This document shows positions 11,301 to 22,000 of a stretch of 64,000 nt of DNA, piece by piece (positions within the stretch are counted from its first letter, which is position 1; each line of letters starts with the position of its first letter). This stretch comes from Chondrosia reniformis (lineage: Eukaryota; Porifera; Demospongiae; Chondrillida; Chondrillidae). The DNA lies in contig OX359197.1 of NCBI GenBank assembly GCA_947172415.1, positions 7,503,673 to 7,567,672 on the forward strand. The letters are read 5' to 3'. The position numbers and the translations under genes were made by a program. The notes beneath the pieces were generated by a model. That model searched no databases. It saw only the letters and a program-made list of their open reading frames with translations, and had not been told where the DNA came from.

Positions 11301-12727
11301 AGATGTAGAAGAGATGGTCCTCATTGAATGTGCTTTAACTGTAGAACCTAACTCATCAGACTATAGAGCCCAAGGTTGAAGAATGGCTACGTGAGAGCAA
11401 GATCTTAGACATATTGTTAAAGTGAGTCTCATTGTATGTCATTCAGTCCTTTTGTGATACGCGAGTGTGTGTACATTAGATTGTGTGCTGAAGCTGCAGT
11501 GGATGTAAAGATGAAAGCCATTGGAGCCGTGAGCAACATACTGGCTGTCAGTAATAAGGTAACACACAGTGATACTATAATATTGGAGAGACAGATGCTT
11601 AAATGTGTTTTAGAATCTCATATGTGCTATGATTAGTACACGTCAGTGGCAGTGTTTAATAAAAAATAGTCACCTAGAAAATGTGTGGTATTTTTGAATT
11701 CAAAAGCCAGTCAGCTGAAACTTAACCATACACATCACTGGTAACCTGGATACTGGTGTCTTTGATGTACTTCATGTGATGAGTTATAAGGGTGGTATAT
11801 GTATTATTGCTTGTGTAGTATTCTGAGGAGGTTGCCTTGGAGTATGGCAATGAAGTAAAGAGGATTGCTACCCTAGGGATGGGGTGTGGGGATAATGCAG
11901 TACTGTTTGAACAGATTTTAATTTTGATTCACAATTTTGGAAATAGGAATCATAAATGCAAATTAATGATTTTGGAATGGGAAGAGTTTATCAGATTTCT
12001 AGAGAGATCTCTAAAGGTAGCTTGCAGTGATGTGCTGCTGTTCCTGTTTGACTCCTTGTCTGTACTATACAGGAGAAACCATCAAATGAACAGATTCTGG
12101 TTCCATTAGTGAACATTTTAGCAATGCTGACAGATCCTTCAGCACCTCGTAAGTGCACCTGCAGGCTTAATATTCTCGTTTCTGGGACTGTATTTCTTGC
12201 AGTCTGTAATCAATTTCCGGTATAATCTTAGATGCTGTTATATTAGCTTGCCAGAATAAGTTGGATGACAGTGTAAAGTATGCTTTGCAGAAATGTGAAG
12301 TTACAGCATCTCCTGAACTGGAACCTTTGTGAGTCATTTGCAATAAAATGCCTTTCTTTTACCTAACTCCTCCTCCCTTCCCTCCTCCCCCATGCCCCCT
12401 CACTCTCCTCCCCCATGCCCCCTCACTCTCCTCCCCTCCCCTCCCCCTCACTCTCCTCCCCTCCCCTCCCCCTCACTCTCCTCCCCCATGCCCCCTCACT
12501 CTCCTCCCCCATGCCCCCTCACTCTCCTCCCCTCCCCTCCCCCTCACTCTCCTCCCCCATGCCCCCTCACTCTCCTCCCCCATGCCCCCTCACTCTCCTC
12601 CCCTCCCCTCCCCCTCACTCTCCTCCCCTCCCCCTCACTCTCCTCCCCTCCCCCTCACTCTCCTCCCCTCCCCCTCTCCAACAGAATCAGAAACGTGTTG
12701 ACAAATCTGACTAGCTCAGTTTCCTGA
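8352..12727 (+). CDS. ARMC8: ARMC8-like armadillo protein (GID/CTLH E3 complex subunit)
   Basis: Eighteen exons: 8352-8363, 8421-8560, 8624-8706, 8773-8930, 9029-9205, 9441-9604, 9677-9813, 9895-10049, 10196-10252, 10310-10477, 11038-11124, 11186-11278, 11360-11421, 11480-11558, 11819-12016, 12073-12148, 12232-12328, 12685-12727. All are GT-AG, phases are consistent, and the product is 661 aa; human ARMC8 is about 670 aa. Family landmarks seen in order: VKHALIGNQVKKTELTVNG near the N-terminus, VDHQNLLASAGILHALVGLL, VLPTLVKC, the LGYLIEDSMTLQEMAS block, NLIESGVLPKILLLL with NGVWAVM, and a C-terminal SVKYALQKC. ARMC8 is an armadillo scaffold and substrate-receptor subunit of the CTLH/GID ubiquitin ligase (yeast Gid5). 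The region 11819-12016 is less conserved to my eye, and its exon end is the weakest boundary. Three introns hold pyrimidine-rich minisatellites. Confidence 0.88.
9228..9428. repeat. 18-19-bp minisatellite in an ARMC8 intron
   Basis: About 11 copies of CACTGCCCCTCCTCTCCA (earlier copies use CCCCGCCCTCTCC, 19 bp), between the donor at 9206 and the acceptor at 9440. The pyrimidine-rich strand is the coding strand, so the repeat merges with the polypyrimidine tract. Confidence 0.95.
10510..11025. repeat. Pyrimidine-only minisatellite in an ARMC8 intron
   Basis: About 515 bp of CCCTCCCCTCTGCC and CCCCCTCTCC units with almost no A, ending at the acceptor at 11037. Mirror-like polypurine/polypyrimidine DNA of this kind can form triplexes. 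The long reading frames across it are composition artefacts. Confidence 0.95.
12365..12680. repeat. Pyrimidine-rich minisatellite in the last ARMC8 intron
   Basis: Units alternate between CCCCTCACTCTCCTCCCC and a form with CCATG. The array ends a few bases before the acceptor at 12684, so it again supplies the polypyrimidine tract. Confidence 0.95.
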
Positions 12728-13717
12728 CTCATTTAACACACAAAATACTTGTTCATCAATTGATTGCATATGTAGTATTAATTGGACGTCCACTTCCACT
12801 GGCGGACTATGGCCGAACGGATCAGTACCAGTACCTTACAGGAGTAGTGTTGCGAATTTATATAGAAATAGTGCCTATGGTTACGTTGTATTTCGCCATC
12901 GCCAGTAGATATGAATCCTTTTATGGCCCGATCCCATTCAAGCAATGCGCACTAGGGCATTCCAGTAAAGTCTTGGACAAGTGAAAGATCGTTAGACTGT
13001 TCGGTAACAACGCACTCTTCTTCAAGGATTTCTTATCCTCAGTACGTAGCACTCTCTCTTTACAAAACGAGTTGACACCAACCTTACATCTGACAGCGGC
13101 GCGACCGAAACCTCGCGTCAGGTGAGTCATTGCCACAGGAACACTAACTACTTTGCCAAAGGTACATTCTCTGTTTTGCTGTGGGAGTTCGTCGATTTCA
13201 GATCGCTTTCAGCTAAGCGCGCTCGTAGAGGTATCGTGTTTGCAATATGACTCCTACGGAGCACCAGTTATCAGCAGTCGATTAGTCGGTCCTGTACTCT
13301 GGTGACCACCCTTGTTTAATTCGTCTCTACGGACCCGAACAACTCGATTCTTCTGGAAGTTGAGAAGTGTCTGTTTGTTTTGCGTGCGTTCTATGTCAAC
13401 TTCAATGTAAACATCATCCAACGCACCTACCACAGTAACAATACTACCTTACTGCGGTACGGGCGTTGGTGTTCGAACCATATGCCCAAAGAACCACGCA
13501 TAATTCAGCCACCGCGTGCCACCTGTCCAGAGAGTTAGCGTGTACATGTTCTTTTAGTGTGATAGTACGAATGTTTGACTGATGTCAGAAAAATCTAAGA
13601 TATTGGTGTATACATGAGGCATCTTATCTGTCCCTGAGTAATGATCTCTGAATGTATGAATTAACTCAAAGGTATGGTCATTAGTTGCAGTAATTCATTT
13701 AATGGAAACAAGATTAA

Positions 13718-14048
13718 AGTAGTGTACGTAAGCCTATCTCTGGCAGTAGTGTACGTAAGCCTATCTCTGGCAGTAGTGTACGTAAGCCTATATCTGGCAG
13801 TAGTGTACGTAAGCCTATCTCTGGCAGTAGTGTACGTAAGCCTATCTCTGGCAGTAGTGTACGTAAGCCTATATCTGGCAGTAGTGTACGTAAGCCTATC
13901 TCTGGCAGTAGTGTACGTAAGCCTATCTCTGGCAGTAGTGTACGTAAGCCTATCTCTAGCAGTAGTGTACGTAAGTCTATCTCTGGCAGTAGTGTACGTA
14001 AGCCTATCTCTGGCAGTAGTGTACGTAAGCCTATCTCTGGCAGTGTGT
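13718..14048. repeat. 27-bp minisatellite, 12 copies
   Basis: Twelve copies of a unit containing GTACGTAAGCCTATCTCTGG followed by CAGTAGT. Two variants are interspersed (TATATCTGG and AAGTCTATC). The 27-bp period keeps a frame open, which is a repeat artefact. Each unit contains acceptor-like CTCTGGCAG four bases before donor-like GTACGTAAG. Confidence 0.96.
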
Positions 14049-14346
14049 ATAGGTAAATGTGTATAGTGTCATGTGAGCTGTTGCCTACTACATCTGAGAC
14101 GCTCTTAGTACAAGCAGATTTTGAAATCAGTAGTTTCCTAAAGCATTGTTATTTGTGTCTAATCGTGGTTGCTCAGCAAATGAAGCCTACGATGTGCCAA
14201 GTCAGTGGTTGTCTGACTAAATACCTTTCCAGTCAAGTATGTAATTGCATTCATTTTAAGTGAGAGATTCAAGTTATGTTCATATATACACACACATGTG
14301 TGTTGATACTTGTGTGAATATGAACATCTGTCAGAACATCCGTTAA

Positions 14347-14615
14347 TCATGTGACACCCTCTCTATAAAGACTGCTCCTATACAGAGACTACCTCTCTAT
14401 AAAGACTGCTCCTATACAGAGACTACCTCTCTATAAAGACTGCTCCTATACAGAGACTACCTCTCTATAAAGACTGCTCCTATACAGAGACTACCTCTCT
14501 ATAAAGACTGCTCCTATACAGAGACTACCTCTCTATAAAGACTGCTCCTATACAGAGACTACCTCTCTATAAAGACTGCTCCTCTACAAGGACTACCTCT
14601 TTATAAAGACCACTT
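14347..14615. repeat. 34-bp minisatellite, about 8 copies
   Basis: Unit of TCTCTATAAAGACTGCTCCT plus ATACAGAGACTACC. The copies are nearly identical except the last, which reads CTACAAGGACTACC. Confidence 0.96.
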
Positions 14616-15103
14616 TGATGCTGCCCATCCCCACCCCCTGAGTATGATGTGATGGATGATGTAAACACCACATGAAATATTGTAAACATAATATAATGAG
14701 GAGTGCTAATTCCATCCCAGCTGATGTAGTACAGTGTCAGTATTATGCAATAAGTGTAGCTTTACTATAAGCCTTTTTATTAGAGTTGGGTCTATCTTGC
14801 ACAATCATAGAGTCCTTGAGGTTATAGAGTTGTGTTTCTGTAATCAATGGAATGTGTCTGCCTGTTTGCTACTTCATAGCTGATAAGGGCAACCACAATC
14901 ACTTCTTTAATTGGTTGGTGCTTATAAACAGTGGCTGACATCAATGGAATTGTGTCTATTGGAGGACACTTCTAATCCTAATTTTGTGGTTATTAGCACC
15001 TACTGCCACAAATAGCATTTATTGTGTTACCAAATTTATGCCTTTTTACATGTGATAAATAGATGTGATGTGAACCATAATGATATACTTTATCAACAAA
15101 TAG

Positions 15104-15478
15104 AGGTGGGGGATTGGAGGGGTGGGGGATTGGAGGGGTGGGGGATTGGAGGGGTGGGGGATTGGAGGGGTGGGGGATTGGAGGGGTGGGGGATTGGAGG
15201 GGTGGGGGATTGGAGGGGTGGGGGATTGGAGGGGTGGGGGATTGGAGGGGTGGGGGATTGGAGGGGTGGGGGATTGGAGGGGTGGGGGATGGAGGGGTGG
15301 GGGATGGAGGGGTGGGGGATTTGAGGGGTGGGGGATTTGAGGGGTGGGGGATTGGAGGGGTGGGGGATTGGAGGGGTGGGGGATTGGAGAGGTGGGGGAT
15401 TGGAGAGGTGGGGGATTTGAGAGGTGGGGGATTTGAGAGGTGGAGGATTGGAGAGTTGGGGGATAGGAGAGGTGGGGG
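15104..15478. repeat. 17-bp G-rich minisatellite, about 22 copies
   Basis: Unit GGGGTGGGGGATTGGAG. The copies become more variable at the right end (GATTTGAGA, GATGGAG, GATAGGAGA). The plus strand satisfies the G-quadruplex pattern repeatedly. It lies about 500 bp upstream of the myosin start codon. Confidence 0.96.
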
Positions 15479-16010
15479 TGATATAAGCATCACATGCATT
15501 ATTGAGTACATATTACTTTCCTTAAAAGGAAGGATTAAATATGAAAACAATTTCAAAATTTCATTTACTGCACTTCCATGATTTTTCCTAAAAAACATTG
15601 TTGAACCCTTGCACATGACATCCTATTAGCTGGAGTGTTTATAGGGTTTTACTCATACAATCAGTCAGTCCTTTAGCTGCCAAATATTTTGGTGGAGGTA
15701 ATGAGATTGTCAGTTATATATGGGTGACCACAATTGAATTATCTTGCTGCGCTACAATTATGCTATCCAGAACACATGTACACAGTGTGTAATTATGGGC
15801 TGGTACGTAGTTTGGAATTGTATGAATCGTTGTATGAATCTGAGTAGAGACAAGTTATATACGTATCAAAGAATTAGTGTTAAGAGCTTCTATTCAGACA
15901 AAAGTGGTACTCATTGAATGTTAGTTGGAGTACACATAGATGTGAAGACTAGAGTGAGGCCTACTGCTGTAGTTTTCTCTCTACTGCAGGTATGAGAGGA
16001 AGGTTGTGAT

Positions 16011-19000
16011 ATGGCACAATCAGTTAGTATCTACACTGTCACTGGAGAAGATGAGGGTCCTCAGAAGCACTGTTCAGTGCTGGCTGGAGCTCTAACCACT
16101 ACACAGGAAGTCATTCAGTTGGCACTGCAGGAGAAACAGGTTTACGAAGATGCCTCCTTCTACAGTCTGTCTGAATGGTTCTCTACGGAACCTTCCATAC
16201 AAGGGAGACCGCTCTTGATGGATGAAAGACCGGTTGAACTGATAGAGAAATGGGAGTCGAGGAGATGGAGAGGAGAGTTGAAACTAGTTCTCAAAAAGTG
16301 TTCTCTCCAGGAGATGGACACGATAAGAAACATTGTCAGTCGACTCTCTCCAAACGTTGAGGACCACCTAACTGATGACATGTGCAACTTGACTGAGCTC
16401 TCAGAAACCACAATGCTGGATACCCTTCACACCAGATTTGGGCGCAATATCATATACACCTACGTCGGATCCATACTTGTCTCTATCAATCCCTACTTTT
16501 TCTATCCAATTTACAACCCAAACTTTATCCAAAAATACCAGTCAATGAAGCTGGGAGAGCTGGAGCCACACATCTTTGCCATTGCAGACGACTCTTACAA
16601 CTCCATGTTGTCTGACAAAGCTGACAAGTCTGTAATCATCAGTGGGGAGTCTGGAGCAGGAAAGACAGAATGCACTAAGTTTCTTCTTCACCATCTGATG
16701 AGCCTCTCTGCCAAGTTTGAAGACGAGTGTGCCTTGGAGCTCATCACTTTGGGTACCGGACCTGTCCTTGAGGTATGTACTTTAGGTCATGTGACTATCA
16801 TGTGATTATCATCTGACAGAATATTTCCTTCTCTGTTTTCTTTCAAAGGCTTTTGGAAATGCAATGACTGTATCAAATGATAATTCAAGCCGTTTTGGCA
16901 AGTTTATTACTGTAAATTTCAGAGAAAATGGAGCATATTACAGGTCAGTTTTGTGTATGTCAGCGTGTATGCATGGAGGTCACTTTGGTGTGTGCATTTT
17001 CTCCTTGTGTAGTGCATCCATTCAGCAATATCTTTTGGAGAAGAGCAGAATTATTCTGCAAGCTGCCAATGAGAGGTACACAGACCTCCTGGGTCCTCTG
17101 AGTGTGTGTCTGTACATTATATATAACAGTGTTTGACAATAGTTGTGGTTTCTTATCTCCTGTATAAAGAGATACATGTACATATTTTGGGGGTACCTTT
17201 TGTTGTTTCTCTTAGAAACTATCATGTATTCTATTACCTGTTGGGTGGTGCTGACGTGGTCCTGAAGAAGGAGTGTAGACTGGAGTCCGACTACTGGACC
17301 TACCTCACACATGGCCGCCTCAAAATAGACGATGTGAATGATGCAGATGAGTTTCACCGGCTAAAGAGATCTCTGTCCATGCTTGGCTTCTCTCAGGAGC
17401 TTCAGACAAAGTGAGGAAACTTACACGTCACATCATTTTCACACTGGAAAGGTTCTCAAAGCTACTTTCAATATCACATTACACGTACTTCATAAACATC
17501 TTAAATACTTAATTCTTTTTGAATTATTCCGTAATCTCATCTCTCTCGTTGCTCAGAATGTTTAGGGTTTTGGCGGCCATTTTGCATCTTGGTAACATTC
17601 ACTTTGTGAAGGTAAGATCAATTTCAAATGCTAAACTCTTAACCAAACATAATCCTAACAAGTTTATCATATGGTAACACTGTATAGCTAACCAACTTAA
17701 CTGAACAGTAATACAATTAGGAGCTACTTTGAACAGCTGTTAAGTGGCTCTAAAGCTACGTATATATGAAGCAGTATATTTATGTATATAATATAATATA
17801 TGAGGTGTGTCTGGTATTTGTATAATTTTCTGTTGAAGGATGAGAATAGCGAAAGGTGTCAAATGAAAACAGAAAGTGAAGTTGAGATTGTGTCTTCATT
17901 GCTCAAAGTATGATATTAGTAGCTCCCACCCTCCTCCCCCAGTCACTCCTCCCCGCCCCTCCCCCCTCAGGTTGACCCAGATAGCCTTGTCAACACTCTG
18001 ACAACCCGCAAGACCAGAGCTGGAGGTCACGTGATTGTGGTGCCGTACAAGCTGGAGGAGGCTGTGGCCACAAGAGACTCCACGGCTAAAGCTCTATACG
18101 AAGCTCTCTTCAACTGGATTGTCAATCAGGTAGGCCACCCTTCCATCACTTTACTGCTCAACTGTCTCTTCAAGCAGTTGAGTGAAAAGTACAAAATGTT
18201 ATCAAACAGTACTTTTTACTTCTTTTAGGTTAACATAGCCTTAGCTGGTGCTCGCTTGCACCATCGTCACCGTGGTAACTCAATTGGTGTGTTGGACATA
18301 TTTGGATTTGAAGTGTACAAGTTCAACTCTTTTGAACAATTTTGTATCAACTTTGCCAACGAGCAACTTCAGCAATACTTCAATAAACATGTGTTCAAAA
18401 GCGAACAGGTAGGCGTGTCTATATATAGTGAATACTAATATGTATCTATATATAGCTACGTACATCTATTTATGTGAGTGTGTGTATGTGTGAATTGTGT
18501 AAGAGTATAGTCCTACATACTCGTACATTTGCAGTATGTATGTAGGACGGCCAGAGCTGTCTCTCACCTCATCCTATATATGTAGGAAGAGTACATTCTC
18601 GAGGGGATAGTGTGGAATGCAGTGAATTACACTGATAACACAGAGTGTTTGGAACTCATCTCGAAGAGGCCTACTGGACTCCTCCTCCTTCTCGATGAAG
18701 AGTGCAGGTGGGGCCTTCAAAGGAATTACTGATTATCTGATTCTTTGAAAACATACTCTAAACAAGTTGTCATAGTTATCAAAATAAATGCCTTTAAGAT
18801 TACAATCTGGTTCAAACAAAATCTCAAACTTTTCTTCCTTTTTGTGATAATGAATTTATTTCTCAAATAAGTGTACAGTGGCAACTTGTATGTACCTAGC
18901 TATATTGTATTCTCACATCCAACCTTTGAGTCCATCGAGGTGTGGCTATCCTACTGTGTGAATCTTGTCTCTGTAGCTTCCCTGGTGCTAATGACAGCAG

Positions 19001-22000
19001 TCTCTTTGACAAGTTTGAGAAGGAACACAAGAGGCACTCACATTACAAGAGCTCTCCTGTCAGGCAGAAGAACCCAGAGTTCACAATTGTGCACTATGCA
19101 GGGGACGTGTTCTACCACATAAGGGTGGGTACGGTAATGTATATACGTACGTACCTCTGTAACGCACACCACTTGAGGTGTAGCAGAGGGCGCCTCTGAA
19201 AAACATTCTCTCAAATGTGTGTATGAAGCTCCTTCCGTGCTGCCCAATCTTGTATCACTAGTCTTTCTGTAATATTTAATTTCCTGAAGGGATTTCGGGA
19301 GAAGAACAGAGATTTGATGCGACAGGACATTATAGAGTTGTTGAAAACTGCTCGGAGCAATCTGATTCGCTCTCTAATTGGCTTGCCATCCTTAGCTGTC
19401 GCTCACTGGGAGAAGCTGAAGACGGCTATTCGTGTGACTGCAGTGTTCAGACAGGCAGGACAGTCTTACTTCAAGAAGAGGGAGGGAAGGGGGAATTCCC
19501 TGAGGAGACTTGAATCCAAGGAAGGCAAGAATAGCAATAAAGGGAAACACAAGAAATCTGAAAATGATCTTTGGACCCGTTTCCATCGCAACAAGTAAGC
19601 AGATGCCATGTGTGGGCAGTCACTGTTTTGAGGTATATATCCTGTAAAATAGAATCAAAAAGGAAGTTAAAGAGAAACGAAGGAGTAGTTTGTTTAATGG
19701 AAAAATGGTGAGAATGTCGTTGGGAGAATGTGTATGTGAGAGTGTGAGTCACAGTGTAGGTGTGTGAATGAACGGCCATTTTCTTTTTGTAAATGTGTTC
19801 TAGAAATGTCGAACGTCTCCAAAACACAAGGCACACACTCTGGCCACTGCTTTAAGAAAGGGACCCGCCCCCACAGTTGGGGCCCAGTTCAATGTAAGAG
19901 CACCGGCTGGTGGTAGCCATGTGAGTGAATGGGTGTGGTGTTACTTCTGCACCCTCTTGCATGCAGACCTCCCTGTCGCTGCTGATGGACACACTGGAGA
20001 GCACAAAGCCGTATTTTGTACGCTGCATCAAGTCCAACAGTGACAAGGCACCAAGAAAGTTTGACAATGAAGTGGTCCTCAGACAACTCAGGTACACCGG
20101 AATGTTACAAACTATTCGCATCAGAAAGTCTGGCTATCCAGTCAGAATGGCATTTCAGGTGAGCTATATTTAGAACACAGCTATTCTGCAATTCAGTGAG
20201 GGATATAGCTGTTGTTACCATGGCAACAGGTTCATGTGATTTGTTATTATTATACAACTTGTAGGATTTTTTTGAAAAGTATCATTTTATGATGGGAAAA
20301 AAGGAACCAGATCTACCCAATCAGATTGCAAGATTTCTAACAAAGCAGGGTATCAGTTTAGAGAACATGGAAGCTCAAATTGGAAAGAGCAAGGTGCTTA
20401 ATTACCTGTATATCTATCTAGTATATTTATCTAGTATATCTATCTAGGATCTAGTATATTTATCTGTATATCTATCTAGTATATCTACGTATCTAGTATA
20501 TCTACTTATCTAGTATATTTATCTAGGATCTAGTATAATATCTCATATATCCATAAAAAGGTGTTTATGAGAGAAGAACAGAAGCAGCTATTACAACAGC
20601 GACTTCACGAAGAGGTCCTTGTACGTATCATTGTCATTCAAAGATGGATCAGGACAAAGTTAGCACGGATCCATTTCATGACAGTGAAGAGATCTGCCAT
20701 CACTATACAGGTACATATATACATATGTATATTCACTATAGTGTATGTACATATGTATATTCACTATAGTGTATGTACCTGCTGTGTTGAGATATTGATT
20801 AAGCTTGTCTGCCTAATTCTTCATAGTTGCATACGTACCACATATCATTTGTATGTATGTGTGCAATGATAGAGTCACATAAGAGGCTGGTTGGCAAGGA
20901 TCCAGTACAACGAGACCCGTCACCAGATAGGAGCCACAGTGGTGATCCAATCGTGGTGGAGGTGTGTTCATCAGAGGAGGTGTTTCCTGAACATCAAAAG
21001 TGCTGCCATTATTGTGCAATCTTGGTACAAGGGATACAGACAACGACAGACGTACGTATATGTCACAACTTTCCCCCTATTCCTATTTATTCAACATGCA
21101 TTCTTACACATATGTACATAGTTGCTAGGATACCTACACATATGTACATAGTTGCTAGGATACCTACACATATGTACATAGTTGCTAGGATACCTACACA
21201 TATGTACATAGTTGCTAGGATACCTACACATATGTACATAGTTGCTAGGATACCTACGTTCCTGTTAGTTGAAACGAATTACAGTGCCTTTCTCAGTTTC
21301 TTCAGCCAGTTAGAATGAATGAATGAATGACTAACTGGTATTAATGCTCCATTTCAGGTATTTACAAGACATAGAGGTTGAGAGGAGGAGATTGCAATTG
21401 TTGAAGGAAGCTCACGAGAAGGCACTTCAGGAAGCTGCAGCTTTGGAGTGTAAAACCAACAAGGGGACTACAGATCCAACCCCAGGGGATACCCCAGAGG
21501 CAAAACTCAAAGGAGTCATACCACAGCAAGATGATTCTCCACTCACCCAATCTCCTAATAAGGTTAATGACCCTAAACCTCCAGGCCCTATTGATACGCA
21601 GACAAAAGACCGCATCCAGCATGGTGATGACCTCATTAACACATCACTATCTAGCTCTTCCATCACTGAAGAGTTTACTTCAGATTCTGAGACAAAATCC
21701 ACTTCCAACAGCAGTTTTGAAGGTCTCCAGCAAAGTAGTAGCTCAGATCATCTTTTGCATCGAAGGGCTGCCAAGAAGGATAAGGATTACACTCAAAAAC
21801 ATGGCCGCTATCACATTAGAAGTAATCAACCTTCTACTGATCTGAAAGATGTAGCTAAGCAAGACTCTACTACCAGTAAGAGCGTGGGTAGCCTGGATCG
21901 ACATCTTCTCTCTCCCAAAGGGCCCCTGGGGCCAACTCCTTCTCAGAGTCCAGTGTCTCAGACCTTTCCAAAAGTGAGGGACCTCTCCTCTGTCTCATTC

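Larger units (their letters stand above)
12728..16010. other. Non-coding interval upstream of the myosin IX gene
   Basis: No coding sequence is supported for 3.3 kb. Two splice-like sites suggest a spliced 5' UTR for the myosin gene: a strong donor (CGTCAG then GTGAGTCATT) at about 13120, and an acceptor with a good pyrimidine tract (TCTCTCTACTGCAG) ending at 15988, 22 bp before the myosin ATG. The possible first exon around 12980-13120 is GC-richer than its surroundings. This is inference. Three minisatellites lie in between. Confidence 0.4.

Noticed and set aside
12760..12984. 74-aa plus-strand frame after ARMC8
   Set aside because: Isolated, no splice partners or recognisable motif.
13674..14066. 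Apparent 130-aa protein with repeated hydrophobic VVYVSLSLA units, resembling a membrane protein
   Set aside because: The unit is a 27-bp DNA minisatellite with near-perfect copies, no signal peptide and no flanking conserved sequence.
14993..15616. 207-aa proline-rich minus-strand frame and its glycine-rich plus-strand partners
   Set aside because: They follow the 17-bp G-rich array in every frame.
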